A stretch of DNA of 64,000 nucleotides from Microtetraspora sp. NBRC 13810 (GTDB taxonomy: Bacteria; Actinomycetota; Actinomycetes; Streptosporangiales; Streptosporangiaceae): positions 310,001 to 374,000 of the forward strand of contig NZ_BSRQ01000006.1 of the NCBI RefSeq assembly GCF_030268685.1. Reading direction: 5' to 3'. The number at the start of each line of letters is the position of its first letter. Position 1 is the stretch's first letter. Under the pieces are notes generated by a model. It was given only the letters and a program-made list of their open reading frames with translations, was not told the DNA's origin and did no database searches. A program made the position numbers and the translations under genes. This document shows positions 39,819-48,396 of this stretch, piece by piece.

Positions 39819-39922
39819 GGCGATCTCCCGGGACGGTCAGCGGTGGGTCACCGTGACGATACGTTGCGCGGCCGGGGGCGGCAATCGGTCCGGCGAACTT
39901 CACGCACGCCCGCGGCGGCGGC

Positions 39923-41326
39923 TCACAGGTCGGCGGAGAGCCTGGCGATCGCCCGCATCTTGTTCATCGCGTCGAGCGCGGCGACCTTGTAGGACTCCGC
40001 CAGCGTCGGATAGTTGAACACCGCGTTGACCAGGTAGTCCACGGTCCCGCCGCAGCCCATCACGGTCTGCCCGATGTGCACCAGCTCGGTGGCCCCGGTG
40101 CCGAACACGTGCACGCCCAGCAGCCGCCGGTCCTCCGGGGAGACGAGCAGCTTGAGCATGCCGTACGAGTCGCCGATGATCTGGCCGCGGGCCAGCTCCC
40201 TGTACCGTGAGACGCCCACCTCGAACGGGATCTTCTCCCTGGTCAGGTCGTCCTCGGACTTCCCGACGAAGCTGATCTCCGGGACCGTGTAGATGCCGAT
40301 CGGCTGGAGCTCGTGCATGTCCGCGACGGGCTCGCCGCAGGCGTGCTGGGCGGCCAGCCGGCCCTGTTCCATCGAGGTGGCGGCGAGCGCGGGGAAGCCG
40401 ATGACGTCGCCGACGGCGTAGATGTGCGGGACCGTGGTGGCGTAGTTCTCGTCCACCTTGATCCGGCCGCGGTCGTCGGCGGCGAGGCCGGCGGCTTCGA
40501 GGCACAGCTCGGCCGTCTTGCCCTGCCGTCCCGCCGAGTACATGACGCAGTCGGCGGGGATCTTCTTGCCGCTCTCCAGGACGGTGAGCGCCCCGCGCGG
40601 CCGGCGCTCGACGGCGGCGACGCTCTCCCCGAAGCGGAAGGTCACCGCGAGGTCGCGCAGGTGGTACTTGAGCGCCTCGACGATCTCCAGGTCGCAGAAG
40701 TCCAGCATCCGCTCGCGGCGCTCCACCACCGTGACCTTGGTGCCGAGTGCCGCGAACATCGAGGCGTACTCGATGCCGATCACCCCGGCGCCCACCACCA
40801 CGAGCGTCTCGGGCACCCGGTCGAGGTGCAGGATCGCGTCGGAGTCGATGACGGTGCGGTCGTCGAACTCCACGCTGTCCGGGCGGGCCGGCGAGGTCCC
40901 GGTGGCGACCACGATCCTTTCGGCGGTGACCTTCTTCTCCTGCTCGCCGGAGACCATCACGGTGTGCGGGTCGAGGAACCTGGCGGTGCCCTGGAGCATG
41001 GTCACATGGTTGCGGCTGAGCTGGCTGCGGATGACCTGGATCTCACGCCCGATCACGTGCTGGGTGCGCATGCCGAGGTCGGCGACGGTGATCTCGTCCT
41101 TCACCCGGTAGCTCTGGCCGTACAGCTCGCGCTGGTTGAGGCCGGTCAGGTAGAGGACGGCCTCGCGGAGCGTCTTGGACGGGATGGTGCCGGTGTTGAT
41201 GCACACGCCGCCGAGCATGTGCCGCTTCTCCACGATCGCCACCCGCCTGCCGAGCTTGGCCGCGGCGATGGCGGCCTTCTGCCCGCCGGGACCGGAGCCG
41301 ATCACCAGGAGATCGAAGTCGTACAT
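39923..41326 (-). CDS. sthA: Soluble pyridine nucleotide transhydrogenase (Si-specific)
   Basis: 467-aa flavoprotein of the disulfide-reductase superfamily that converts NADPH plus NAD to NADP plus NADH. FAD motif [11 protein letters not shown] at the N-terminus, NAD-binding [19 protein letters not shown] in the middle, and a dimerisation domain at the C-terminus. The redox motif is [11 protein letters not shown], with Thr in place of the second Cys, which is characteristic of SthA rather than lipoamide dehydrogenase. Start 41326 has GGGAGG 9 nt upstream; a longer frame to 41470 lacks support. Divergent from the pseudokinase gene. Confidence 0.95.
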   Translation of the reverse strand: MYDFDLLVIGSGPGGQKAAIAAAKLGRRVAIVEKRHMLGGVCINTGTIPSKTLREAVLYLTGLNQRELYGQSYRVKDEITVADLGMRTQHVIGREIQVIRSQLSRNHVTMLQGTARFLDPHTVMVSGEQEKKVTAERIVVATGTSPARPDSVEFDDRTVIDSDAILHLDRVPETLVVVGAGVIGIEYASMFAALGTKVTVVERRERMLDFCDLEIVEALKYHLRDLAVTFRFGESVAAVERRPRGALTVLESGKKIPADCVMYSAGRQGKTAELCLEAAGLAADDRGRIKVDENYATTVPHIYAVGDVIGFPALAATSMEQGRLAAQHACGEPVADMHELQPIGIYTVPEISFVGKSEDDLTREKIPFEVGVSRYRELARGQIIGDSYGMLKLLVSPEDRRLLGVHVFGTGATELVHIGQTVMGCGGTVDYLVNAVFNYPTLAESYKVAALDAMNKMRAIARLSADL

Positions 41327-41475
41327 GGGGGGCGTCCTCCCGATCGGCGCGCGAAATCCCGCCGGTGCGACGGTCATGACGCCAGTGTGCTGGTTCCAGC
41401 ACTCCAATTCGAGATGCTCGATCATCATAATTGGCGAACTGGGCGTGTATCTCTCTGAGAAGAGGAACATCCGCT
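41327..41475. promoter_or_regulatory. Divergent sthA/pseudokinase promoter region
   Basis: AT-richer patch 41402-41460 with CCAATT (41404) and AATTGG (41429) as a split inverted repeat, CGAG-ATG-CTCG between them, and GTGTATCTCTCT at about 41445, a 12-mer also present at 32583-32594 upstream of the MFS pump. AGAAGAGGAA is the ribosome site of the kinase at 41476. Confidence 0.35.
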
Positions 41476-43524
41476 ATGCCAGATATTGGGGATTTATCGC
41501 ACGACGATCCCTCCGAAATCGGCGGGTACCGTCTGGTGGGACGCCTGGGCGACGGCGTCTATGTCGGCGAACGGGCCGGGGAACGCGTCGTGGTCAGGCT
41601 GCTCCCCGCCGACATCGGGCAGGAGCGGTTCCTCGCCGCCGTCGAGCCGTTGCGCGGCGTCTCCGCCTTCTGCACCGCGCAGATCCTGGAGACCGGCAGC
41701 CTCGGCGGCCGGCCGTACCTGGTCAGCGAGTTCATCGAGGGGCCCACCCTGGAGGAGGCGGTGGCCGCCGGCGAGCGGCTGACCGGCGCGCCGCTGCACC
41801 GGTTCGCGGTGGGGACGATGACCGCGCTGGTCGCGCTGCACCAGTCGGGGGTGGTGCACGGGGACATCCGGCCGGGCAACGTGGTGCTCGGGCCGGACGG
41901 GCCGCGGGTGGTCAACTTCGGGGTGACGCAGGCGAGCGCGGCGGGCGCGGACGCCACCACCCGCAGGATGGCGCCGCCCGCCTACACCGCGCCGGAGCGG
42001 CTGCGGGCCGAGATCCCGCCGCGCCCGGCGGCCGACCTGTTCTCCTGGGCGGCGACGGTGCTCTTCGCCGCGTCCGGCCGGCCGCCCTTCGGCGGGGACA
42101 CGATGGCCGCCACGATCAACCTCGTCCTGACCGCCGAGCCCGATCTGTCCGGCCTCGGCGACCTGCGCGGCCTGGTCGCCTCCTGCCTGGCCAAGGAGCC
42201 GGGCGAGCGGCCGTCCGCGAGCAACGTGCTGCTCCGCCTGGTCGGCGAGACGACGTTCCTCACCGGCGAGCTCACCCGCTTCCCCCCACCCACCGGCACG
42301 CCCGTCCAACTCCCCCCGCCCACCGGCACACCCGTCCCCTCGCCTCCGCCCACCGGCACATCCGTCCCTCCGCCGCCGCCCACCGGCGCATCCGTCCCCC
42401 CGGCTCAGCCCGGCACGCCGTCCCCGGCCGGGCAGCGGACCCGGCCGCTGCCGCGGCGGCGCGGGATCCTGATCGCGGTGGCGGCCTTCGTGGCGGGCGC
42501 GCTCGTCTCCGGGGCCGGCGTCTACGCGGTGGCCTTCGACCGCGCCGAGGCCCGGGCCGGGGCGGCGCCCTCGGCCCCGGCCGGCACCGCCGGCCCGCTG
42601 ATCCAGCCGGACCGGACCGCCGCCCCGCAACAGTCCGTGGCCCCCGAGGCGGCCTCGGACCGGGAGCTCCCGGCGATCGGCGCGACCCTGCACGAGCATC
42701 CCGAAGACCCGGTGGGGGTGGTCGGTTACCTCCAGGGCAAATATCCCTTCGGCGGCTACGTGCGCACCGGGACCGGCGGGTTCCGGCGGATCAGCATGAC
42801 GGACGAGCCGATCGTGTCCCCGGCCGGCGACTGGGTCGCGCTCAACCCCTGGTTCAAGTTCCAGAACTCCGACACCGACCGGATCGGCTTCCTCAACCTC
42901 GCCACCGGGGAGCGGTTCTCGGTGGCCACGGTGCAGAAGCCCCAGGAGACGTGGTTCCCGACCTGGTCGCGGGACGGCAGGCGGCTGCTGCTCTCCGTCA
43001 CGAGCGAGAAGCGGGAACGGATCACCGGCTTCGTCCTGGTCGACGTCGCCGCGCGGAAGGCGACCGTGGTCGAGTCGGAGTTCTCCGACAACCCCAGTCT
43101 GAACTTCGCCTTCACCCCCGACGGCACGATCACCCGTGGCTTCTACAACAACGACCGTTTCGGCGTCGACCTCTACGACGCCACCGGCCGGGTGATCCGC
43201 ACGATGCACTGGGTGGGCAGGCCGGTCGGCTACGACTGGTACTCCCCCTCGGGCCGCTACTTCGTGACCGTGTGTCCCAGCGAGGAGGACGCCTGCGTCT
43301 GGGACGCGCGCACCGGGGGGCGCAAGGCGACCGTGCGGTTGCCGAAGAAGGACGCCTCCCTGCTGGGCTGGTTCAACGAGAACAACCTGATCTTCCAGGT
43401 GCCGGACGGGAACGGCAGGACGGCGAAGGTGCACGTCGTGGACCTGACCGGTGCCAAGGTCCGGTTGCTCGCCGACGTCACCAGGCTCCGGGCGTCGTTG
43501 CAGTTCGGCCGGATCGCCCGCTGA
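41476..43524 (+). CDS. Serine/threonine pseudokinase with transmembrane helix and beta-propeller-like outer domain
   Basis: 682 aa. The kinase-like domain (residues 15-260) lacks key residues: shortened glycine loop GRLGDGVYVGE, Arg for the ATP lysine (VVVRLLP), HGDIRPGN in place of HRDxKxxN, and NFG in place of DFG. The APE motif (APERL) is kept. A Pro/Thr linker of four 10-residue repeats (PPPTGTPVPS type) leads to one transmembrane helix (ILIAVAAFVAGALVSGAGVYAV) and a C-terminal domain with WSRDGRRLLLSV-type blades. Predicted non-catalytic sensor or scaffold. Its stop overlaps the start of an intact kinase by one base. Confidence 0.88.
   Translation: MPDIGDLSHDDPSEIGGYRLVGRLGDGVYVGERAGERVVVRLLPADIGQERFLAAVEPLRGVSAFCTAQILETGSLGGRPYLVSEFIEGPTLEEAVAAGERLTGAPLHRFAVGTMTALVALHQSGVVHGDIRPGNVVLGPDGPRVVNFGVTQASAAGADATTRRMAPPAYTAPERLRAEIPPRPAADLFSWAATVLFAASGRPPFGGDTMAATINLVLTAEPDLSGLGDLRGLVASCLAKEPGERPSASNVLLRLVGETTFLTGELTRFPPPTGTPVQLPPPTGTPVPSPPPTGTSVPPPPPTGASVPPAQPGTPSPAGQRTRPLPRRRGILIAVAAFVAGALVSGAGVYAVAFDRAEARAGAAPSAPAGTAGPLIQPDRTAAPQQSVAPEAASDRELPAIGATLHEHPEDPVGVVGYLQGKYPFGGYVRTGTGGFRRISMTDEPIVSPAGDWVALNPWFKFQNSDTDRIGFLNLATGERFSVATVQKPQETWFPTWSRDGRRLLLSVTSEKRERITGFVLVDVAARKATVVESEFSDNPSLNFAFTPDGTITRGFYNNDRFGVDLYDATGRVIRTMHWVGRPVGYDWYSPSGRYFVTVCPSEEDACVWDARTGGRKATVRLPKKDASLLGWFNENNLIFQVPDGNGRTAKVHVVDLTGAKVRLLADVTRLRASLQFGRIAR
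42290..42409 (+). repeat. Four in-frame 30-bp repeats in the pseudokinase linker
   Basis: Units CCCACCGGCACACCCGTCCC... of exactly 30 bp at 42290, 42320, 42350 and 42380, encoding decapeptides of PPPTGTPVPS type directly before the transmembrane helix. Confidence 0.85.
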
Positions 43525-45521
43525 TGCCCGCCGCCGCCCAGCCCCCCGCCAGGCGACCCGCCGGGCGACCCGCCGTCCAGCGGCCCGCCGTCGAACCGCT
43601 CGTCGCCGGGGATCCGCCCCGGGTGGCCGACTACCGGCTCGTGGGCAGGCTCGGCCACGGCGGCCAGGGGGTCGTCTACCTCGGCGAGTCGGCGAGCGGC
43701 GAGCGGGTCGCGGTCAAGGTGATCCGCGACGGCTCGGTGGCCGGCGACGCCGGGTTCGCCCGGGAGATCGACCTCACCCGCCGGGTCCAGGCGTTCTGCA
43801 CGGCGCAGGTCCTCGCCACCGGTGAGTCCGGCGGCCGGCCGTACATCGTCAGCGAGTACGTGGAGGGGCCGAGCCTGGCGTCGGTGCTGCGGGAGCGCGG
43901 GGTGCTGCGCGGGGCGGAGCTGCGCAGGCTGGCGATCGGCACGCTGACCGCGCTGGCCGCGATCCACCAGGCGGGCGTGGTGCACCGGGACTTCAAGCCG
44001 GGCAACGTGCTGCTCAGCAAGGACGGGCCACGGGTGATCGACTTCGGCATCGCCCGCGCCCAGGACGGGGCCGAGCCCGGCGGTGACGACCTGGTGGGCA
44101 CGCCGCCGTTCATGGCGCCCGAGCAGTTCACCGGCGGGGAGGCGGGGGCGCCGGCCGACCTGTTCGCGTGGGCGTCCACCATGGTGTGCGCGTCCAGCGG
44201 CGCCCCGCCGTTCGGGCGCGGCGACCCGGCCGGGGTGATCGGCCGCATCCTGCTGGCAGAGCCGCTGCTCGGCGACGGCCTCGACGACGGGGCCGGGGAC
44301 GAGAGCCTGCGCGACCTGGTGGTCGCCTGTCTCGCCAAGGACCCGGCGGCGCGCCCGCCGGCGACCCGCGCGCTGCTCACCCTGCTCGGCCACCCGGTGC
44401 CGCCCCGGCGGCTGCTGCCCGCGGGCAGGGAGTCGGCCGCGCCGCCGCCGTCCCCGCCGCCCGGACCGCCACCGGTTCGCAGGCGGTACGGCCGGGCCAG
44501 GGTGCCGCTGACGGTGGCGGGCGTCGCCGTCCTGCTGGCCGGCGGCGCGGCGGTCTACGCGGGTACGGCGGAGCGCTCCGGGCCGGTCGCGCGGCAGACC
44601 GTGGCCGCGGTCGTCCAGCAGCGGCCGATGGCGGCCCGGTCGACCACCACGGTGCGGATCCCCGGCACGGAGATCACCCTGCACGAGAACCCCGCGGACG
44701 GCCTGTGGGTCTCCGCCTACTACGACCGGCGGACCGAGGGCGGCGGCGATCCGTCCTACGTGCGCGACCGCTCCTCGGGACGCTTCGCCTTCTTCGGCAG
44801 CTTCCAGGAGCCCGTCGTCTCCCCCGGCGGGGTGTACGTGGCGTCGCTGTCCTACACCCGGCTGACCAGGACCGACCACGACACCGTGCGGATCACCGAA
44901 CCGGCCGCCCGTCGGGACGTCGAACTGGTCACGGTGACCAAGCCGGCCACGACGTTCGGCGCGCGGTGGAGCCCGGACGGCCGCCTCCTGCTGCTCACGG
45001 TCTACGTCAGGTCGGCGAACGACTCCGCGAGCAGGGGCTTCGTGATCGTGGATCCGGCGACCGGCACGGTGCGGACCGTCCCGGCGGCGGACGGCGACCC
45101 CACCGAGTACGTGTGGGCGCCGGACGGCTCCGGCGTGCTGCACCAGACCGCGGACGGCGGCGTGCGCCTGCACGACCTGGACGGCAGGGTGCTCAGGGAG
45201 TTCCGCGACGTGGGCGAGCTGAAGACGGTCAACGGGGTGACCACGGCGCGGGGCGCGCTCTTCACCACCACCTGTCCCGGCGGTTCACGCGATGTCTGCC
45301 TGTGGGACGTGGCCACCGGGCGGCGCAACGCCACCGTTCCCCTCGCCTGGAACACGACCTTCCACGGCTGGATGGACGACCGGCACCTGCTGGCCACCGT
45401 GCGCGAGGGGGAGGACGCCGAGATGGTCCTGCTCGGCCTGGACGGCAGGGCCGTGCGGACGCTCGCCACCGGCCCCGCCCGGGAACTCGACAAGGTCCCG
45501 CTCTGGTTCACCCGCAGGTGA
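43524..45521 (+). CDS. Serine/threonine protein kinase with transmembrane helix and beta-propeller-like outer domain
   Basis: 665-aa Hanks-type kinase with all catalytic marks: GRLGHGGQGVVY, VAVKVI lysine, HRDFKPGN, DFGIAR, APEQF. A Pro-rich linker, a single transmembrane helix (VPLTVAGVAVLLAGGAAVYAG) and a C-terminal domain with blade-like repeats (FGARWSPDGRLLLLTV; YVWAPDGSGVLHQ; GWMDDRHLLATV) follow. It starts at 43524 within TGATG, overlapping the pseudokinase stop, so both should be made together. The two proteins share architecture and outer-domain patterns and probably arose by duplication. Confidence 0.93.
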   Translation: MPAAAQPPARRPAGRPAVQRPAVEPLVAGDPPRVADYRLVGRLGHGGQGVVYLGESASGERVAVKVIRDGSVAGDAGFAREIDLTRRVQAFCTAQVLATGESGGRPYIVSEYVEGPSLASVLRERGVLRGAELRRLAIGTLTALAAIHQAGVVHRDFKPGNVLLSKDGPRVIDFGIARAQDGAEPGGDDLVGTPPFMAPEQFTGGEAGAPADLFAWASTMVCASSGAPPFGRGDPAGVIGRILLAEPLLGDGLDDGAGDESLRDLVVACLAKDPAARPPATRALLTLLGHPVPPRRLLPAGRESAAPPPSPPPGPPPVRRRYGRARVPLTVAGVAVLLAGGAAVYAGTAERSGPVARQTVAAVVQQRPMAARSTTTVRIPGTEITLHENPADGLWVSAYYDRRTEGGGDPSYVRDRSSGRFAFFGSFQEPVVSPGGVYVASLSYTRLTRTDHDTVRITEPAARRDVELVTVTKPATTFGARWSPDGRLLLLTVYVRSANDSASRGFVIVDPATGTVRTVPAADGDPTEYVWAPDGSGVLHQTADGGVRLHDLDGRVLREFRDVGELKTVNGVTTARGALFTTTCPGGSRDVCLWDVATGRRNATVPLAWNTTFHGWMDDRHLLATVREGEDAEMVLLGLDGRAVRTLATGPARELDKVPLWFTRR

Positions 45522-45541
45522 GCCGGAGCGGGACCGGTGCC

Positions 45542-45787
45542 TCAAACCCTGGCCTCCGCGCGGTCCACGATCGCGTGCTCGCCCTCGGCGCGAGCACAGT
45601 GCGCGCAGCAGTACCAGTGATCACCGGCCTGCACGCCATGCCCCACGATCCGGCAGCCGCAGTGCTCACACTGCGGAGCCATGCGGTGGATGGCACACTC
45701 GAAAGAGTCGAACGTGTGCACCTGGCCCTGCGCGTGCACCTCGAAACTCATGTCGTAGTCGTTGCTACACACTTCGCATTTCGCCAT
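45542..45787 (-). CDS. Small zinc-ribbon (metallothionein-like) protein
   Basis: 81 aa. Cys-rich: CEVCSNDYDMSFEV near residue 4, FECAIH near 30, CEHCGCRIVGHG near 40 and CCAHCARAEG near 60, giving paired Cys/His knuckles for one or two zinc ions. Widespread in actinobacteria without known function. Start 45787 with GGGGGAG 4-5 nt upstream; a longer frame is not supported. Convergent with the kinase gene, 20 bp apart. Confidence 0.85.
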   Translation of the reverse strand: MAKCEVCSNDYDMSFEVHAQGQVHTFDSFECAIHRMAPQCEHCGCRIVGHGVQAGDHWYCCAHCARAEGEHAIVDRAEARV

Positions 45788-45943
45788 GGTCTCCCCCAAC
45801 CAGACGGTCTCTACGGGCATACCCCTACCCACCGCTTTCTCCACTGACGCCGTCATACACGGATGACAGAGGCGTTCAAGGTAGAAAGCGGACAATTGGC
45901 TTTACCTCTCCGAGATCCAGGCCGCCGGACCCGGCCGGCGGGC

Positions 45944-45981
45944 TTGACTCTCCAGCGACTCGAAGGTGCAGATTCGTGGCG
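45944..45981 (+). promoter_or_regulatory. MerR-type promoter with 19-bp spacer, leading to a leaderless start
   Basis: TTGACT (45944-45949), 19-bp spacer, CAGATT (45969-45974), then 6 nt to the GTG start at 45981. The long spacer is the hallmark of MerR-regulated promoters, and the distance implies transcription starts at or next to the start codon. Confidence 0.5.
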
Positions 45982-46892
45982 TGAGTGACAACCCGGAGCT
46001 TTACACGATCGGCCGGCTCGCCCGCCGTACCGGCCTGTCGGTGCACACGATCCGGTTCTGGTCCGACGCCGGCGTGGTGCCGCCCACCGAGCGCTCGGCC
46101 GGCCGGTACCGCCTGTACGACGAGGCGGCGCTCGCCCGGCTGGACCTCGTCCGGGCACTGCGCGAGCTGGGCATCGGCCTGGACGACGTGCAGGCGATCC
46201 TGGCCCGGGAGGTCACCGTGGCGGAGGTGGCCGAGGTGCACGCCCGGCTGCTGGACGCCGAGATCCGATCCCTGAGACTTCGCCGCGCCGTGCTGCGCGC
46301 CATCGCGCGGCGCGGCGGCACAACCGAGGAGACCCTTCTGATGCACAGACTCGCCCGCCTGTCCGCCGCCGAGCGGCAGCAGATCATCGACGACTTCGTC
46401 CACGGCGTCCTCGACGGCCTCCCGGTGGACGACGACGCCGCCATCGTCGCCGAATGGATGCGGGAACTGCCCGCCGAGCTGCCCGAGGACCCGGCACCCG
46501 AGCAGATCGCCGCCTGGGTCGAGCTCGCCGAGCTGGTCGCCGACGGCGACTTCCGGCAGCGGGTCCGCGCGATCGCGCTCGCCGCCGCCGAGGGCCCGTC
46601 CGTGGACTCCGCCCTCGACCTGCGGCGGCTGGTACTGGAGGAGGCCGGCCGGGCCCTCGCCGACGACGTGACGCCGGAGTCGGAGCAGGGCCGGGCCGCC
46701 CTGAACGGCATCGTCGACCGGCGGCTGCCCGCGGCGGAGCGGACCCGGCTGCTCGCATGGCTGGAGACCGTCGCCGACCCCCGGGTGGAGCGCTACTGGC
46801 AGCTCATCGCCGCGCTCAACGGTCACCGGCCCGCCCCCTCGGCCGTGCCCGCCTTCGCCTGGACGATCGCCGCCCTGCGCGCCCACGGCTGA
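45981..46892 (+). CDS. MerR-family transcriptional regulator
   Basis: 303 aa. N-terminal winged helix (LYTIGRLARRTGLSVHTIRFWSDAGVVPPTERSAGRYRLY) and coiled coil (VAEVAEVHARLLDAEIRSLRLRRAVLR), then a 200-residue C-terminal helical region with no recognised domain that may bind ligand. No metal-binding cysteines are seen. GTG 45981 is chosen over GTG 45966 because a 19-bp-spaced promoter places the transcript start there; the regulator is probably autoregulated. Confidence 0.88.
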   Translation: MSDNPELYTIGRLARRTGLSVHTIRFWSDAGVVPPTERSAGRYRLYDEAALARLDLVRALRELGIGLDDVQAILAREVTVAEVAEVHARLLDAEIRSLRLRRAVLRAIARRGGTTEETLLMHRLARLSAAERQQIIDDFVHGVLDGLPVDDDAAIVAEWMRELPAELPEDPAPEQIAAWVELAELVADGDFRQRVRAIALAAAEGPSVDSALDLRRLVLEEAGRALADDVTPESEQGRAALNGIVDRRLPAAERTRLLAWLETVADPRVERYWQLIAALNGHRPAPSAVPAFAWTIAALRAHG

Positions 46893-46909
46893 CCGGGCCC
46901 TGCCCGCGG

Positions 46910-48043
46910 TCAGCGCCGGGACGCGTGCCGCATCTCCTTCTGCCACACCCGCAGCAGCCGGCGGGCCGAGCCGCCGACCGGGCCGACCGCCTCGTACAGC
47001 ACCTTCCCCGGCACCGGTTCGGCGTCCGCCACCGCGGGCAGGACCTCGTCCGCCGAGGAGATCGTGCGCGAGCAGACGCTCAGCAGGTAGCCGGGGATCT
47101 GCAACCGCGGATCCGTGCAGCCCACCAGCGGCACGCCCACCGCGGCGACGACCGGGAACACCGTCCCGGGGATGCCGACGGCGACCTCGGCCCGCGCCGA
47201 CGCCTGCACCGAGGGGACGGAGCTGATCTCGTACCGGTCCCACAGCGAGCGGTCCTCGCGCGGGTGCAGGCCGACCAGGATGTGCCGGCCCTCCGCGGCG
47301 AGGCGCTCGGCCGCCGCCAGCAGCAGCTCGGTGCCGGGCGCGGAGCCACCCGTCTCATCGGACTTCGTCACGCTGGTGAGCACGAGCACGGTGCCCGGCT
47401 CCGGGGCGTGCCTGGGCAGGGCGTCCGTCTGCGGCGTGCCCACCACCGCGATGTCCCGGCGGCCCGTGCCCAGGTAGTCGTCGAACACCGCCGCCTCGGC
47501 CGGGGACGAGGCCGTGATCGCCCTGAGCCGGCGCCGGAACTCCGCCGCCCTCGGCGCCTCCACCGGAAGCTGGTAGGCCAGCGAGCTCGCCACCAGCGGG
47601 AGATGACGCAGCCGCTTCGCGCAGTCGGCCGGCCAGTCCCCCGCCCCCGTCACCACCAGCAGGTCGGCGTCGGGCGCGTCGTCCAGGGTGGCCACGGTCA
47701 CCGGGTCGCCCGGCGTGACACCCGACAGGTCGGGCACCAGCTGGACGACGTCCCAGCCCTGCCGCCGCGCCTCGTGCAGCAGCGGCTGGACGTGGTAGGT
47801 GCCCCACGGCTCGTTGGTCGCCACGAGCACCCGGGGCCGCCTGTGCCCGTGGCCGTTCCCGTGACCCTGTCCACGGCCCGGCACCTGGCGTGAACCCGCC
47901 TGGGCGACGCCGCCGGTGAGGACGAGGCCGGCCCCCGACAGGGCGCCGACGAGCAGGGAGCGCCGGGTGAACCGGCCGGGCCCGGCAGCCTCCGGGGCGA
48001 GGTCGGAGCCGGCGGCATCACGGGCGGTGTCATGAAATTTCAT
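46910..48043 (-). CDS. Tat-exported protein of unknown function, possibly GT-B-like
   Basis: 377 aa. Twin-arginine signal RFTRRSLLVGALSGAGLVL, cleavage near AQAG around residue 50, then a His/Gly-rich linker (GHGNGHGH). The mature part has repeated Rossmann-like units (RPRVLVATNEPWGTYHVQPLL; DADLLVVTGAGDW; RDIAVVGTPQTDALPRH; GTVLVLTSVT; AEVAVGIPGTVFPVVAAVGVPLVG), suggesting a two-domain glycosyltransferase-B fold (inference). There is no ribosome site; a 20-bp perfect palindrome spans the start codon and a TAGATT -10 box lies 8 nt upstream, so translation is probably leaderless. Confidence 0.78.
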   Translation of the reverse strand: MKFHDTARDAAGSDLAPEAAGPGRFTRRSLLVGALSGAGLVLTGGVAQAGSRQVPGRGQGHGNGHGHRRPRVLVATNEPWGTYHVQPLLHEARRQGWDVVQLVPDLSGVTPGDPVTVATLDDAPDADLLVVTGAGDWPADCAKRLRHLPLVASSLAYQLPVEAPRAAEFRRRLRAITASSPAEAAVFDDYLGTGRRDIAVVGTPQTDALPRHAPEPGTVLVLTSVTKSDETGGSAPGTELLLAAAERLAAEGRHILVGLHPREDRSLWDRYEISSVPSVQASARAEVAVGIPGTVFPVVAAVGVPLVGCTDPRLQIPGYLLSVCSRTISSADEVLPAVADAEPVPGKVLYEAVGPVGGSARRLLRVWQKEMRHASRR

Positions 48044-48057
48044 GACAAGGGAATCTA
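48028..48057 (-). promoter_or_regulatory. 20-bp perfect palindrome over the start codon plus -10 box
   Basis: TGTCATGAAATTTCATGACA (48028-48047) is perfectly palindromic and contains the start codon (48041-48043) of the Tat-exported protein gene. On the minus strand TAGATT (48057-48052) ends 8 nt before the ATG. A second inverted repeat TCCTGA-CCCC-TCAGGA lies at 48088-48103. Probable operator-promoter, regulator unknown. Confidence 0.6.
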
Positions 48058-48396
48058 GGCCCGTCGCCCGGCCCGGCCATGAACATCTCCTGACCCCTCA
48101 GGAAACGGGCCCGGCATGGCTCGCGACCACCTGCCCGCTGCCGCACCCTGCTCGCCGCCGGGATCGCCGCCCGCGCCGCCGCCCCGGTCACCTGAGGCGC
48201 TCCGGGAACCCGGGAACGAGCAGGCCGGCACCGCGCGAGAAGCTCGTGTCCCCGGCGGGATACTCTGGCAGGTGTAGCTGCACGTTGGAGTGCGCCCAAC
48301 CGATACAGGCGTTCTAGCGCTCGGGTCGCCGGCCAGGAATCCGCGGACAGCCCAAGACTGTCCGGGGCGGGGGCCCTTGACGGCGGGTGAGATGCG
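48058..48396 (+). other. Intergenic region before the dioxygenase operon
   Basis: No gene is supported. Besides the inverted repeat at 48088-48103 it contains a 21-bp inverted repeat, CGGACAG-CCCAAGA-CTGTCCG (48344-48364), 33 nt before the dioxygenase start, a candidate operator. No convincing -35/-10 pair was found. Confidence 0.45.
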
